A stretch of 42,468 bases of DNA, taken from positions 1-42,468 of the forward strand of contig NZ_CAMZCS010000028.1 of assembly GCF_947305105.1 (NCBI RefSeq). Reading direction: 5' to 3'. The notes under the pieces are model-generated. The model searched no databases. It worked only from the letters and a program-made list of their open reading frames with translations, and had not been told where the DNA came from. Each line of letters begins with the position of its first letter. The first letter of the stretch is position 1. The stretch comes from an uncultured Fibrobacter sp. Lineage in GTDB: Bacteria > Fibrobacterota > Fibrobacteria > Fibrobacterales > Fibrobacteraceae. The position numbers and the translations under genes were made by a program. Of the stretch, positions 1 through 7,855 are shown one piece after another.

Positions 1-744
1 CTCATGGAAGAAATCCAGAACCTCCGCGAAAAGGGCAAGATCAAGTGGCTCCGCCCGGATGCCAAGTCCCAGGTCACCGTGGAATACGACGAAAACGACA
101 AGCCGGTGCGCGTCGACACCGTCGTCATCTCCACCCAGCACGACGACAAGGTGAACGGCAAGGAACTCAAGCATTCCCAGATCGAAAAGGAAATCATCGA
201 GAAGCTCATCAAGAAGGTCATCCCGGCCAAGCTCCTCGACAAGAAGACCCGTTACCTCGTGAACCCGACCGGCAAGTTCGTTGTCGGCGGCCCGCACGGC
301 GACTGCGGCCTCACCGGCCGTAAGATCATCGTCGACACCTACGGCGGCATGGGTCGCCATGGTGGTGGCGCATTCAGCGGCAAGGACCCCTCCAAGGTCG
401 ACCGCAGTGCAGCATACGCTGCCCGCTACGTGGCCAAGAACATCGTGGCTGCCGGCCTCGCCTATCGCTGCGAAGTCCAGCTCGCCTACGCCATCGGTTA
501 CTCCAAGCCCGTGTCCGTGCTCGTGAATACCTTCGGTACCGGCAAGATCGACGACCGCAAGATCGAAGAAATCGTCGCGAAAAACTTCGACCTCTCCCCG
601 GCCGGCATCGAGAAGATGCTCGACCTGAGGAAGCCCGGCTACGTGCAGACCGCCGCTCTCGGCCACTTCGGCCGCACGGGTGCTCGCTTCACGTGGGAAA
701 AGACCGACAAGGCTGATGCTTTGAAGAAAGCTGCGAAGATCTAG
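1..744 (+). CDS. metK: S-adenosylmethionine synthase, 3' part
   Basis: This is the C-terminal 247 residues of methionine adenosyltransferase, which makes S-adenosylmethionine from methionine and ATP in the cytoplasm. The reading frame is open through base 1, so the ATG at base 4 is internal and the gene begins outside the window. The family signature GGGAFSGKD is present near residue 121, preceded by [13 protein letters not shown] and followed by the conserved D-x-S-A-A-Y-A-A-R-Y stretch. The C-terminal subdomain, with a conserved FGRTG near the end, is complete. The gene ends at TAG and is followed by a strong hairpin, so it probably ends its transcript. I am confident of the identity; only the missing N-terminus limits the entry. 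Confidence 0.96.
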   Translation, partial: LMEEIQNLREKGKIKWLRPDAKSQVTVEYDENDKPVRVDTVVISTQHDDKVNGKELKHSQIEKEIIEKLIKKVIPAKLLDKKTRYLVNPTGKFVVGGPHGDCGLTGRKIIVDTYGGMGRHGGGAFSGKDPSKVDRSAAYAARYVAKNIVAAGLAYRCEVQLAYAIGYSKPVSVLVNTFGTGKIDDRKIEEIVAKNFDLSPAGIEKMLDLRKPGYVQTAALGHFGRTGARFTWEKTDKADALKKAAKI

Positions 745-787
745 AAAATTTCGCGGGAATTGAACTGCGACAACAATTCAGTATAGA

Positions 788-818
788 AAAGCGCCCGGCA
801 GGTTATGCCGGGCGCTTT
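788..818. terminator. Hairpin terminator between metK and pectate lyase
   Basis: A perfect 13-bp stem (AAAGCGCCCGGCA, 788-800, with its complement at 806-818) closes a 5-base loop. It lies between two convergent genes, and the A/T ends of the stem allow it to act in both directions. Confidence 0.85.
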
Positions 819-837
819 GTTAGGTAGTATGAAGAAC

Positions 838-2253
838 TCATTTAACGACGACGAAGGAACGGCGGTCCACGCCGGGAGCCTTCACGCGCATCACATAGAC
901 CCCTGCGGGTAAGCTCCGCGTAATCCAAGCCGTATTGCCCATTTTCGCAGGCAAGACATCGACACGGCGAACTAACGCACCCTTCGTATTAAAGAGGCTC
1001 ACGCGGTAAAGGCCCAGCACAGGGACATCAGCAATTTTTAGAACTATACGATTCGAAGATGTATCCTCCGGGGTCGAATCGCGGACAACAGAATCTTGTG
1101 GAATGGAATCGCTTGCAGCGGTATCACGAGATGCCGTATCTTGAACTACGGTGTCTCGAGTTGTCGTGTCCTGGGTTGTCGAATCTTGCTTGGCCGTATC
1201 TGCCACGGTCGTATCTTCGGTAGCGCTGTAACATTCGGCAATATTTTCAAGGTTGGCTCCGGCACCGGCTTTCACCGCAGCTTCCACTTCGCTCGCCTTG
1301 AGCATGAAACTTTCGTATTCATACGGCGGCATAAAGGATTTTCCCGTTCCCTTCGTATTGCCCGAGCAGTTCGTGAAGATGTTGTCGATAGTCTCGTTCA
1401 CGCCCGTACCGTTCGCGTTGCCGGTATAAATCGGGTTCGATTCGTTGATGAACACGTTCCTTTCGGTACGGACCGTACACATGTGACCCGCCGAAACGCC
1501 CAGCACGTCCGTCCCGTTCGTGATGCTTGCGTCGCCAGTCAGGAGGTTGTTCACCACGTGCACGTTCCCGTAACGACAGCGCGGTTTGCGCTGGTTCGCA
1601 GCCTGCCACCAGTTGAACATGTAGGTCACGTTCAGCTTACCCTCGCTTACAGGCTCGTTGTCGGAACTGCCAATGAGGTTCGAAAGGTTGTGCGTGCTCT
1701 TTTTCTTGTAGCCGAAAATGCACCACGTAAACGTTACGTTGTCCGCACCCTTCACCACGTCGGCATTGCCGTCCTGGCCGTCCCAGAATTCGCAGTGGTC
1801 AATCCAGATGTTCTTCGCCTCGCCCTCGATGGTGAGGTTGTCCCACGCCTGGTCGGCATTGCTGCCCGGCCCCTGGATGACAATGTTACGCACGATGATG
1901 TTCGAAGCCTTGTTCGTGATATGGATGGGAGCCTTCAAAAGCGTCCCCGGTTTGAGACCGATAATCGTCTTGTTCGAAGCCGTAATGTTCAGGCGGCTGC
2001 CAGAAGTACCGCTCCAGCCATCCCCGAGAGTCCCATCAATATAGATGATACGCGGAGAAGAATCCTTCGCGTACTTTTGCAAGTCAGAAAAAGTCCTAAC
2101 GGTATCGGGAACGGCATTTCCGCCACCCGTCACATTGAATTCGCCACCGGTACGCCCTTCACGGGTCGCCCAGCCAATCGGCTGACAGACATCCATGGCG
2201 GCAAGCGCATATACGGGTAAAAAAGAAAGCAATAATGCTAGCTTCAACTTCAT
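838..2253 (-). CDS. Secreted pectate lyase (PL1 family) with C-terminal sorting-like domain
   Basis: This is a predicted secreted enzyme that cleaves pectate by beta-elimination. I place the start at 2253: the following M-K-L-K-L-A-L-L-L segment is a clean signal peptide ending near ALAA, and a GAGG sits 9 bases upstream. The upstream in-frame ATGs at 2313, 2301 and 2262 would bury the signal peptide. The parallel beta-helix body has the PL1 features IWIDHCEFWDG and NADVVKGADNVTFTWC, and an R-K-P-R-C-R-Y-G stretch that carries the catalytic arginine. A linker of about 50 residues follows, made of degenerate Asp-Thr/Ser repeats (xxDTxxQDS). The last 70 residues are beta-rich (GLYRVSLFNTKG, LPAGVYVMRV) and end in basic and hydrophobic residues, like type IX secretion sorting domains. 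The sorting role is inference. Confidence 0.88.
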   Translation of the reverse strand: MKLKLALLLSFLPVYALAAMDVCQPIGWATREGRTGGEFNVTGGGNAVPDTVRTFSDLQKYAKDSSPRIIYIDGTLGDGWSGTSGSRLNITASNKTIIGLKPGTLLKAPIHITNKASNIIVRNIVIQGPGSNADQAWDNLTIEGEAKNIWIDHCEFWDGQDGNADVVKGADNVTFTWCIFGYKKKSTHNLSNLIGSSDNEPVSEGKLNVTYMFNWWQAANQRKPRCRYGNVHVVNNLLTGDASITNGTDVLGVSAGHMCTVRTERNVFINESNPIYTGNANGTGVNETIDNIFTNCSGNTKGTGKSFMPPYEYESFMLKASEVEAAVKAGAGANLENIAECYSATEDTTVADTAKQDSTTQDTTTRDTVVQDTASRDTAASDSIPQDSVVRDSTPEDTSSNRIVLKIADVPVLGLYRVSLFNTKGALVRRVDVLPAKMGNTAWITRSLPAGVYVMRVKAPGVDRRSFVVVK

Positions 2254-2365
2254 ATCAAACATCCTCACCTTGAATCTATATAGTTTTTGAGGATATGACA
2301 TTAAAAAACGCAAAAAAGCATTTACGAATTGTCTATAAACAGCCCAAATTTACAGCGAATATGAT

Positions 2366-2632
2366 TTAAATCACAAAAAGAGCTAGAGCGACAATCAATC
2401 CGGCAAAGAGCACGAATATGGGCAAGAGCAAAAGCATGCAGCGGAACGCAATTTTCGCATCGTAAAAGAACAGGCGACGGCGGCCCTTCTTGGTCTTTTC
2501 CATTTCGGCACGACACTCGGGGCAAATGTTCCCGACCCTATTGCGTACACGGATAGCCATGTTGCTTTGCATCGGGGACATTCCGACCTTGTCGTTAAAT
2601 AACTTATTGCATTTGGAACAGGTAGCTTGCAT
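2366..2632 (-). CDS. Small zinc-ribbon protein with C-terminal membrane helix
   Basis: This 88-residue protein has two CxxC pairs, CSKC near residue 5 and CPEC near residue 37, spaced as in a treble-clef or zinc-ribbon fold. A basic stretch (K-K-G-R-R-R) follows, then one long hydrophobic helix (MLLLLPIFVLFAGLIVALAL) at the C-terminus. It is probably a tail-anchored inner-membrane protein with a cytoplasmic metal-binding head. I do not recognise a named family and assign no function. A TATATT box ends 7 bases before the ATG, so the transcript may be leaderless; no Shine-Dalgarno sequence is visible. Confidence 0.72.
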   Translation of the reverse strand: MQATCSKCNKLFNDKVGMSPMQSNMAIRVRNRVGNICPECRAEMEKTKKGRRRLFFYDAKIAFRCMLLLLPIFVLFAGLIVALALFVI

Positions 2633-2639
2633 ATCGAGG

Positions 2640-2645
2640 AATATA
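2640..2645 (-). promoter_or_regulatory. Possible -10 box (TATATT) of the zinc-ribbon gene
   Basis: TATATT on the minus strand ends 7 bases before the ATG at 2632. At that distance, initiation would fall at or next to the start codon. No convincing -35 box is visible; the position where it would lie is inside heptamer repeat DNA. Confidence 0.4.
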
Positions 2646-2653
2646 GTAAATAG

Positions 2654-2890
2654 TGGTTACGGGGTGAGTAGGAAGTAGACAGTAGGAAGTGGTTAGGGAT
2701 TAGGATCTAGAATCTAGGGGCTAGGGAGAAATATCACGGCTTCGCCGTCTTATATTGACGCACGAAGTGCGTGATTCTTTTCACTAGCCTCTATTCTCTA
2801 GTCTCTCAAAGACTCACTGCTCACCGCTCACGGCTCATGGCTCATAGCTCATAGCTCATCGCTCGTGCCTCGAGCCTGGAGCCTCCCTAC
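2654..2890. repeat. Heptamer tandem array with two-hairpin core (locus A)
   Basis: Nearly the whole gap can be read in consecutive 7-bp units. From 2668 the units are GTAGGAA, GTAGACA, GTAGGAA, GTGGTTA, GGGATTA, GGATCTA, GAATCTA and GGGGCTA. From 2784 they are CTAGCCT, CTATTCT, CTAGTCT and so on, drifting to GCTCATA/GCTCATC types and then CCTCGAG and CCTGGAG up to the eamA stop codon. A 60-bp core (2724-2783) separates the two arrays. It holds the hairpins ACGGC-TTC-GCCGT and CGCAC-GAA-GTGCG. The same core recurs at 33214, 37021 and, shortened, 33867. Confidence 0.9.
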
Positions 2891-3754
2891 TCATTTCCTC
2901 TTGGCCGCGATGAGTACGACAGAGCCAAGAATCAGAATAATGCCCGCGACAAGCCTGCCTGTGAGGATTTCGCCAAAGACAAGCACTCCGATTGCCACGG
3001 CCGTCACGGGCTCGAGCGCACCGAGAATCGCCGTGGGCGTCGACCCGATAATCTTCACCGCCTTCACCATGAATATGAGCGAAAGCACCGTCGGCACAAG
3101 GCCCAGCATGAAGCCCCAACCCCAAGAACTCGCCTGCGTAAAGAGCGGAGGCAGCCCCGAGCCGAACGTCACGGAATAGAGCAACAAAAAGACCAAGCAA
3201 AAACAAATGGCGTAAAAAGTCATCTTCACGGAGCCCATCTGCAAGTTGATACGGTTCGCCATCACCATGTAAATCGCGTACGAAAGTGACGAGGCAAACA
3301 CGAGCACAAGGCCTGCGGTGCTCAGAGGCACTCCGTCATCGCCACGGTACAACAGAGCGACCCCCGACATCGAAACGGCAATGGAAACGACCATCCAGGC
3401 TTTAATCTTCTCCTTGAAGAATATCGCCATCAAAACCGAGACTTCGAGCGGATAGAGGAAGAGGAGCGTCGAGGCAAGCCCTGCATCCATGTACTTGAAC
3501 GAGGCATAATACGTGAGCGAACTGACCGCAAACAAAAAACCAAAGGCGACGAGCGCCCCAAATTCCTTGAGCGTAATCTTAAAATGCGAACCTTTCGCGA
3601 GAATCACCGCAAAAAGAAGTAGCGCCGCCGTGAAAAAACGGTAAAAAAGGACGTTTTCGGGAGAATAGCCCTGGGAATAGAGGTTCAGCGCCCCCAGAGG
3701 GTTCGTGCCATAACAGATGGCGGAAAGAGCAGCAAAAATAAAGCCTTTTATCAT
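2891..3754 (-). CDS. EamA/DMT-family transporter
   Basis: This 287-residue polytopic protein belongs to the drug/metabolite transporter superfamily. It has about ten hydrophobic helices in two EamA repeats (roughly residues 2-138 and 148-284). The first repeat begins with the typical A-I-C-Y-G-T-N-P stretch, and the second ends with the family-typical LEPVTAVAIGVLVFGE followed by a final helix and a K-R-K tail. The substrate cannot be told from sequence. The start codon is directly preceded by heptamer repeat DNA with no Shine-Dalgarno sequence. The gene lies 66 bases downstream of smc on the same strand, so the two could share a transcript. Confidence 0.88.
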   Translation of the reverse strand: MIKGFIFAALSAICYGTNPLGALNLYSQGYSPENVLFYRFFTAALLLFAVILAKGSHFKITLKEFGALVAFGFLFAVSSLTYYASFKYMDAGLASTLLFLYPLEVSVLMAIFFKEKIKAWMVVSIAVSMSGVALLYRGDDGVPLSTAGLVLVFASSLSYAIYMVMANRINLQMGSVKMTFYAICFCLVFLLLYSVTFGSGLPPLFTQASSWGWGFMLGLVPTVLSLIFMVKAVKIIGSTPTAILGALEPVTAVAIGVLVFGEILTGRLVAGIILILGSVVLIAAKRK

Positions 3755-3820
3755 AGTAGGAAGTCGGAAGTAGGAAGTAGGAAGTTACTGTCTACTGTCT
3801 ACTTCCTACTGTCTACTAAA
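3755..3820. repeat. Head-to-head heptamer array (locus B)
   Basis: The whole gap between the smc stop and the eamA start is heptamers. GTAGGAA, GTCGGAA, GTAGGAA, GTAGGAA run one way, then TACTGTC, TACTGTC, TACTTCC, TACTGTC, the reverse complements of GTAGACA/GTAGGAA types. The two halves form an inverted repeat. There is no hairpin core here. Confidence 0.88.
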
Positions 3821-6800
3821 TTAAATTGCGAACTTGGTGGCGTCGGCAAGCTGCACGCTCGCGATGCGGGAAATACCCTTGATTTCCTGCGTCACACCGT
3901 AAAGCATGTCGGCTTCGGCCATGGTACGCTTGTTATGCGTCACCACGATGAACAAGGTCTGCTTGCTGAATTCGCGGAGGAGCGCCATGAAGCGGCCCAC
4001 GTTCGCATCGTCCAGCGGGCCGTCGACTTCGTCCAGCACGCAGTACGGCGAGGGCTTTTCCATGTAGATGGCAAACAGCAAGGCCGTTGCGGTCAAAGCG
4101 TGTTCACCACCGGAAAGCGCCTTGATTCCGCGCATCTTCTTGCCGGTCGGGCGGACGTTGATTTCGATGTCGGCATCCAGGATGTCCATGGGCTTGCCCA
4201 TTTCGTCGAGTTTTTCGACAAGGCTCATCTTGGTTTCACCGTTCAGGAACAGTTTGCTGAACACGAACTGGAAGTTCTTCTGGATACGGGCAAACGTGTC
4301 GAGGTAGCGCTGGCGGGCAATATCGTCGAGCTTAGTGATGGTGCGGTCGAGCGAGGCGCGGGCACGGTCTAGGTCGTCGAACTGCTTCTCGACTTCTTCC
4401 AGGCGCTTCTTTTCGCCCTCGTAGTCGTCCATCACGTTGACGTTGATGGGGCCGAGTTCCTTGATCTTGCCACGGAGTTCACGGATTTCGCGGTCGGCGT
4501 CGGGCTGGCTGTATTCCACACGTTCGACACCTTCCGGGTTGTCCACGTCGACGGACCAGTCGTTGGAAATGCGTTCGCGGAGGCGGTCCACGTTGTTCTG
4601 CAGGGATTCCTGGCGACGTCCGACGTCGTTCAATTCCTTCATCCGGTCGATCATCTCGTCGCGGAGGCGGTTGCTTTCGTCTTGCCAGGCGCCAAGGTCG
4701 CCGCTCACCACGTCGTAACGTTCGCGGGCAATGTCGCGAGCCTGTTCGAGTTCGCGGAGCACGGCATCCTTTTCTTGCGCCTGGTCGGCGAGTTTCGTGC
4801 CGTCTTCCTCGAGCTTTGCAATATTGACGGTATTCTTTTCGATATCATCACGGCGGGCACGGATGGTGCTCTCGAGGAATTCTATCTGGTCGGCGATAGC
4901 GCGGAGCCTGTTCTCGTTCTGGGCAAGCCTGGAATTCTTGTCTTGAGTGGAGCGTTCCAGCTCGCGGACGTCCTCTTCCTTTTCGCGGAGCATCGTCTCG
5001 TGTTCCGCAAGCTGATCGGAGACGGCCTGGTACTGGGTTTCCACTTTTTCGACACAGGATTCGGCCTCGGCAAGTTCCGCATCCGCATTTTTTGACTCAG
5101 CGGCAGCCGAAATACGGCCCATAGCGGTGTTGCAGTCCGTTTGTAGTTGCTGGATGCGCCTTTCAAAGGCGGCCAAATCGTTACGGCGGATGCTTATGGC
5201 AGTGTCGTTTCCGCGCAAAGAGTCGCGTTTCGCCAAAATTTCGCCATTTACCGATTCAAGCATACGGGATTCTTCGTCGACAATCCCCTGCAAACGTTCA
5301 AAATCTTGTTCTTTCTGTGCGATATCGGCGACAACACCCTCCAAAAGCGCAGTCGCCTCGGCAATTTCATTCTTACGGGAAAGGGCTCCCGAAGTGGCCG
5401 CGCCAAAACTTACGAGGCCATTCGTGCGGACAATCGCGTCGGGAGCGACAAAACTCAGGTTTTCCCCGCGGAACTCCCCGGCCAACTCGATCGCGGTCTG
5501 GAGCGAATTGACTATAAAGTAACGGGAAAGGATGCCCGAAAGCCAGGCAGATACTTTGTCATCATCGCTTTTCACGAATCCGGCAAGCGAGCCGACAACA
5601 CCCGGGCGTTCAATAGCTTTGCCGTAGGCAGGCGAAGGAGCAGCAACCAAGGCGAGCAGGGCCTTGCCCACGTTCTCGTTCTTTGCCGATTCCACAATAT
5701 CGCCGATAGAGGCGTCGGCATGCACAACGGCCGCATCCAAAATGTCGCCCAATGCAGTTTCTACGTAAGCAGCGTATTCTGGAGCCGCTTCGATGCGTTC
5801 GGAAACAATACCGCCGATAAGGTCGGCTTTTTTCTCACAAAGCCAGCGGCTTGCGTCGGTGCCTTCGTCGGCAACGCTCTGTAAAACGTCAATTCTCGAT
5901 TGCAGGCGGGCTTCTTCGTTCTTTAAACCTTGGAGCTTTTGAGTCGCCTCGGCCAGTTCAGCCCTTGCAGATTCAAGGCGTTCTTCGCGGACGGATTTTT
6001 GCTCCTCGAGGTTCTCGATTTCGCGGTTGGCTTCCTCGATTTGAGCCAAAATTCCGTTCACAGCGGCTTCGGCCTCGCCCTTTTGCGCATTGAGATTTTC
6101 AATTTCGCCCTTCCACTTCTCGATGTTGCCCTGCAACATCTGCGATTCGGCATCGAGGCGTTCGAAACGGCTACGGAGGCTGTTGGCCCGGTTATTGGCC
6201 TGCACACGCTCGTTCGCGAGCTCGCGGGACTGGCCACGCAGGTCGTCCACCTTATCGCGCATGACCTGGAGCGTTTCTTGTTCCCGTTCCAGGAGGGCGT
6301 TCATTTCTTCGACATCGTTGTCGGATTGGAGAACCTGGTTTTCCTCTTCGAGGCGGGCCTTTTCTTCGGAAATTTCGTTCAACTTGGCCTCGGAACGGGT
6401 AATTTCGTCCTGAGCCTTTTCGCTTGCCGCCACAATCGACGATATGGAGTCGCGTGTACGGCCAATGTTGTTGTTGATGTCGTTCAAGGCAATCGTCGCG
6501 GCCTGGACCTGGCGTTCCAGGTCTCGGAAGGCGTTTTCGTCTTCGCTGATAGCGAGGCGCTTTTCCTCGATTTTCGCCTGGAGTTCCGTTGCCTTGGTCT
6601 TGGCCGACTCCACTTCGTGGTTCATGCGCTTGGAGGTGGAATCCAAGGTCGCCAGACCGTCCTTGAAATCTTCGTACTTGTCCAAACTAACCGAAAGGTC
6701 CAACTCACGGAGCCGGTTGTTCAAACGTTTATACTCATTGACCTTCTCGGCCTGGGTCTCGTAAAGCCTCACGGAGCGGCGAACGCTCCTCAAGTTGTCC

Positions 6801-7378
6801 TCGACGCGCTCCATGTCCAGCTGGACCCTTTCCAACTGGCGGCGGGTTTCCTTGCGCTGCTGCTTGTACTTGCTCACCCCAGCGGCTTCCTCGAACAGGA
6901 TGCGGCGGTCGTCTGCCTTGTCGCTCAAAACGGACTTGATCATGTCGGCGTTCATCTGCGAGTAGGTGCTGGACCCGAGGCCGGAGTCGAACAGCAATGC
7001 ATGGACATCGCGCAGGCGGCATTCCTGGTTGTTAATCAGGTATTCGCCGGAACCGTCGCGATGTACGCGGCGGGTCACGATGACTTCGGAATATTCAGAA
7101 TTGAGGGAACCATCACTATTATCAATAACGATGGAGACTTCGGCAAGGCTCATGGCGGCACGTTCTTCGGTACCGCTGAAAATCACATCCTGCATCTTGC
7201 TCATACGGAGCGACGCAGCTTTCTGTTCGCCCAAAACCCAGCGGATGGCATCCGTGATGTTGGACTTGCCACAGCCGTTCGGTCCCACCACGGCAGTCAG
7301 GCCTTTCGTGGGGAAGTTGATTTCGGTCCTCTGGGCGAAGGACTTGAATCCAAAAATCTTTAACTTCGTAATCTGCAC
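3821..7378 (-). CDS. smc: Chromosome segregation protein SMC
   Basis: This is the structural maintenance of chromosomes ATPase, the motor of the bacterial condensin. At 1185 residues it has the usual length. The N-terminal head has Walker A GPNGCGKSN (residues 32-40). Two long heptad-rich coiled coils flank a hinge near residues 500-670 (DASRWLCEKKADLIGG, ETALGDILDAAVV). The C-terminal head has the signature ALSGGE and Walker B YCVLDEVDGPLDDAN. The start is GTG at 7378, giving the expected M-Q-I-T-K-L-K-I-F-G-F-K-S-F N-terminus; I see no strong Shine-Dalgarno sequence before it. The kleisin partners ScpA and ScpB are not in the window. Confidence 0.97.
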   Translation of the reverse strand: MQITKLKIFGFKSFAQRTEINFPTKGLTAVVGPNGCGKSNITDAIRWVLGEQKAASLRMSKMQDVIFSGTEERAAMSLAEVSIVIDNSDGSLNSEYSEVIVTRRVHRDGSGEYLINNQECRLRDVHALLFDSGLGSSTYSQMNADMIKSVLSDKADDRRILFEEAAGVSKYKQQRKETRRQLERVQLDMERVEDNLRSVRRSVRLYETQAEKVNEYKRLNNRLRELDLSVSLDKYEDFKDGLATLDSTSKRMNHEVESAKTKATELQAKIEEKRLAISEDENAFRDLERQVQAATIALNDINNNIGRTRDSISSIVAASEKAQDEITRSEAKLNEISEEKARLEEENQVLQSDNDVEEMNALLEREQETLQVMRDKVDDLRGQSRELANERVQANNRANSLRSRFERLDAESQMLQGNIEKWKGEIENLNAQKGEAEAAVNGILAQIEEANREIENLEEQKSVREERLESARAELAEATQKLQGLKNEEARLQSRIDVLQSVADEGTDASRWLCEKKADLIGGIVSERIEAAPEYAAYVETALGDILDAAVVHADASIGDIVESAKNENVGKALLALVAAPSPAYGKAIERPGVVGSLAGFVKSDDDKVSAWLSGILSRYFIVNSLQTAIELAGEFRGENLSFVAPDAIVRTNGLVSFGAATSGALSRKNEIAEATALLEGVVADIAQKEQDFERLQGIVDEESRMLESVNGEILAKRDSLRGNDTAISIRRNDLAAFERRIQQLQTDCNTAMGRISAAAESKNADAELAEAESCVEKVETQYQAVSDQLAEHETMLREKEEDVRELERSTQDKNSRLAQNENRLRAIADQIEFLESTIRARRDDIEKNTVNIAKLEEDGTKLADQAQEKDAVLRELEQARDIARERYDVVSGDLGAWQDESNRLRDEMIDRMKELNDVGRRQESLQNNVDRLRERISNDWSVDVDNPEGVERVEYSQPDADREIRELRGKIKELGPINVNVMDDYEGEKKRLEEVEKQFDDLDRARASLDRTITKLDDIARQRYLDTFARIQKNFQFVFSKLFLNGETKMSLVEKLDEMGKPMDILDADIEINVRPTGKKMRGIKALSGGEHALTATALLFAIYMEKPSPYCVLDEVDGPLDDANVGRFMALLREFSKQTLFIVVTHNKRTMAEADMLYGVTQEIKGISRIASVQLADATKFAI

Positions 7379-7517
7379 AACGAGGAAAAAAATAACATTT
7401 TTTTATCAATTCAAAGTCCTTGCGGAACGCAAATGCCACCTTCCCCCCGACCCGTTCCAAGAACCTCAATTTCAGCCCACTCCTGCTCCGAACAAACTTG
7501 CAGAAAAACTTTTTTTC

Positions 7518-7523
7518 TATATT
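7518..7523 (+). promoter_or_regulatory. Possible -10 box (TATATT) before the DUF4321 gene
   Basis: TATATT ends 8 bases before the ATG at 7532, so a transcript from it would have almost no leader. A TTGCAG at 7498 is the nearest -35-like hexamer, but the 14-base spacing is too short to be convincing. Confidence 0.4.
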
Positions 7524-7531
7524 CGCACCAT

Positions 7532-7855
7532 ATGACACATAAGAATAGTTTCGCACGTCTCGTGCTCTTTATTGTTATCGGCCTCCTCATTGGCGGAATT
7601 TTGGGAGAATGCTTAGGTCTTCTGTTCGGCCAGCTCGGCCAACTCATGAACGCCGGCGGTTACGACAATATCGTCCGTAACTTCTTTGTTTCGTCGTTCG
7701 ACCTGAATATCGGGACGGGAAAGGGCGAAACCCCGATAATGCTCGACCTCTACATGGTCAAGCTCGCCCTCGGGTTCGGCATCAAGTTTAACATCGTCAG
7801 TATCATCGGTATGATCATCTCGATCTACATCATGAAATGGTCCGGAGATAGGTAA
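7532..7855 (+). CDS. DUF4321-type small membrane protein
   Basis: This 107-residue protein has two hydrophobic helices, LFIVIGLLIGGILGECLGLLF near the N-terminus and FNIVSIIGMIISIYIM at the C-terminus. The roughly 45-residue segment between them includes LDLYMVKLALGFGIKFN. The arrangement fits the DUF4321 family of small bacterial membrane proteins of unknown role. I chose the ATG at 7532 because translation from upstream in-frame codons would add an unlike, proline-rich stretch. The stop codon overlaps the gatA start (TAATG), which implies translational coupling with gatA. Confidence 0.75.
   Translation: MTHKNSFARLVLFIVIGLLIGGILGECLGLLFGQLGQLMNAGGYDNIVRNFFVSSFDLNIGTGKGETPIMLDLYMVKLALGFGIKFNIVSIIGMIISIYIMKWSGDR

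Noticed and set aside
2322-2525. Alternative 67-codon frame over the zinc-ribbon gene
   Set aside because: It lacks a ribosome site and conflicts with the CxxC-containing frame, which is better supported.
5930-7363. Long open frame (477 codons) antisense to smc
   Set aside because: It mirrors the codon pattern of smc, has no ribosome site or domain, and smc is unmistakable.
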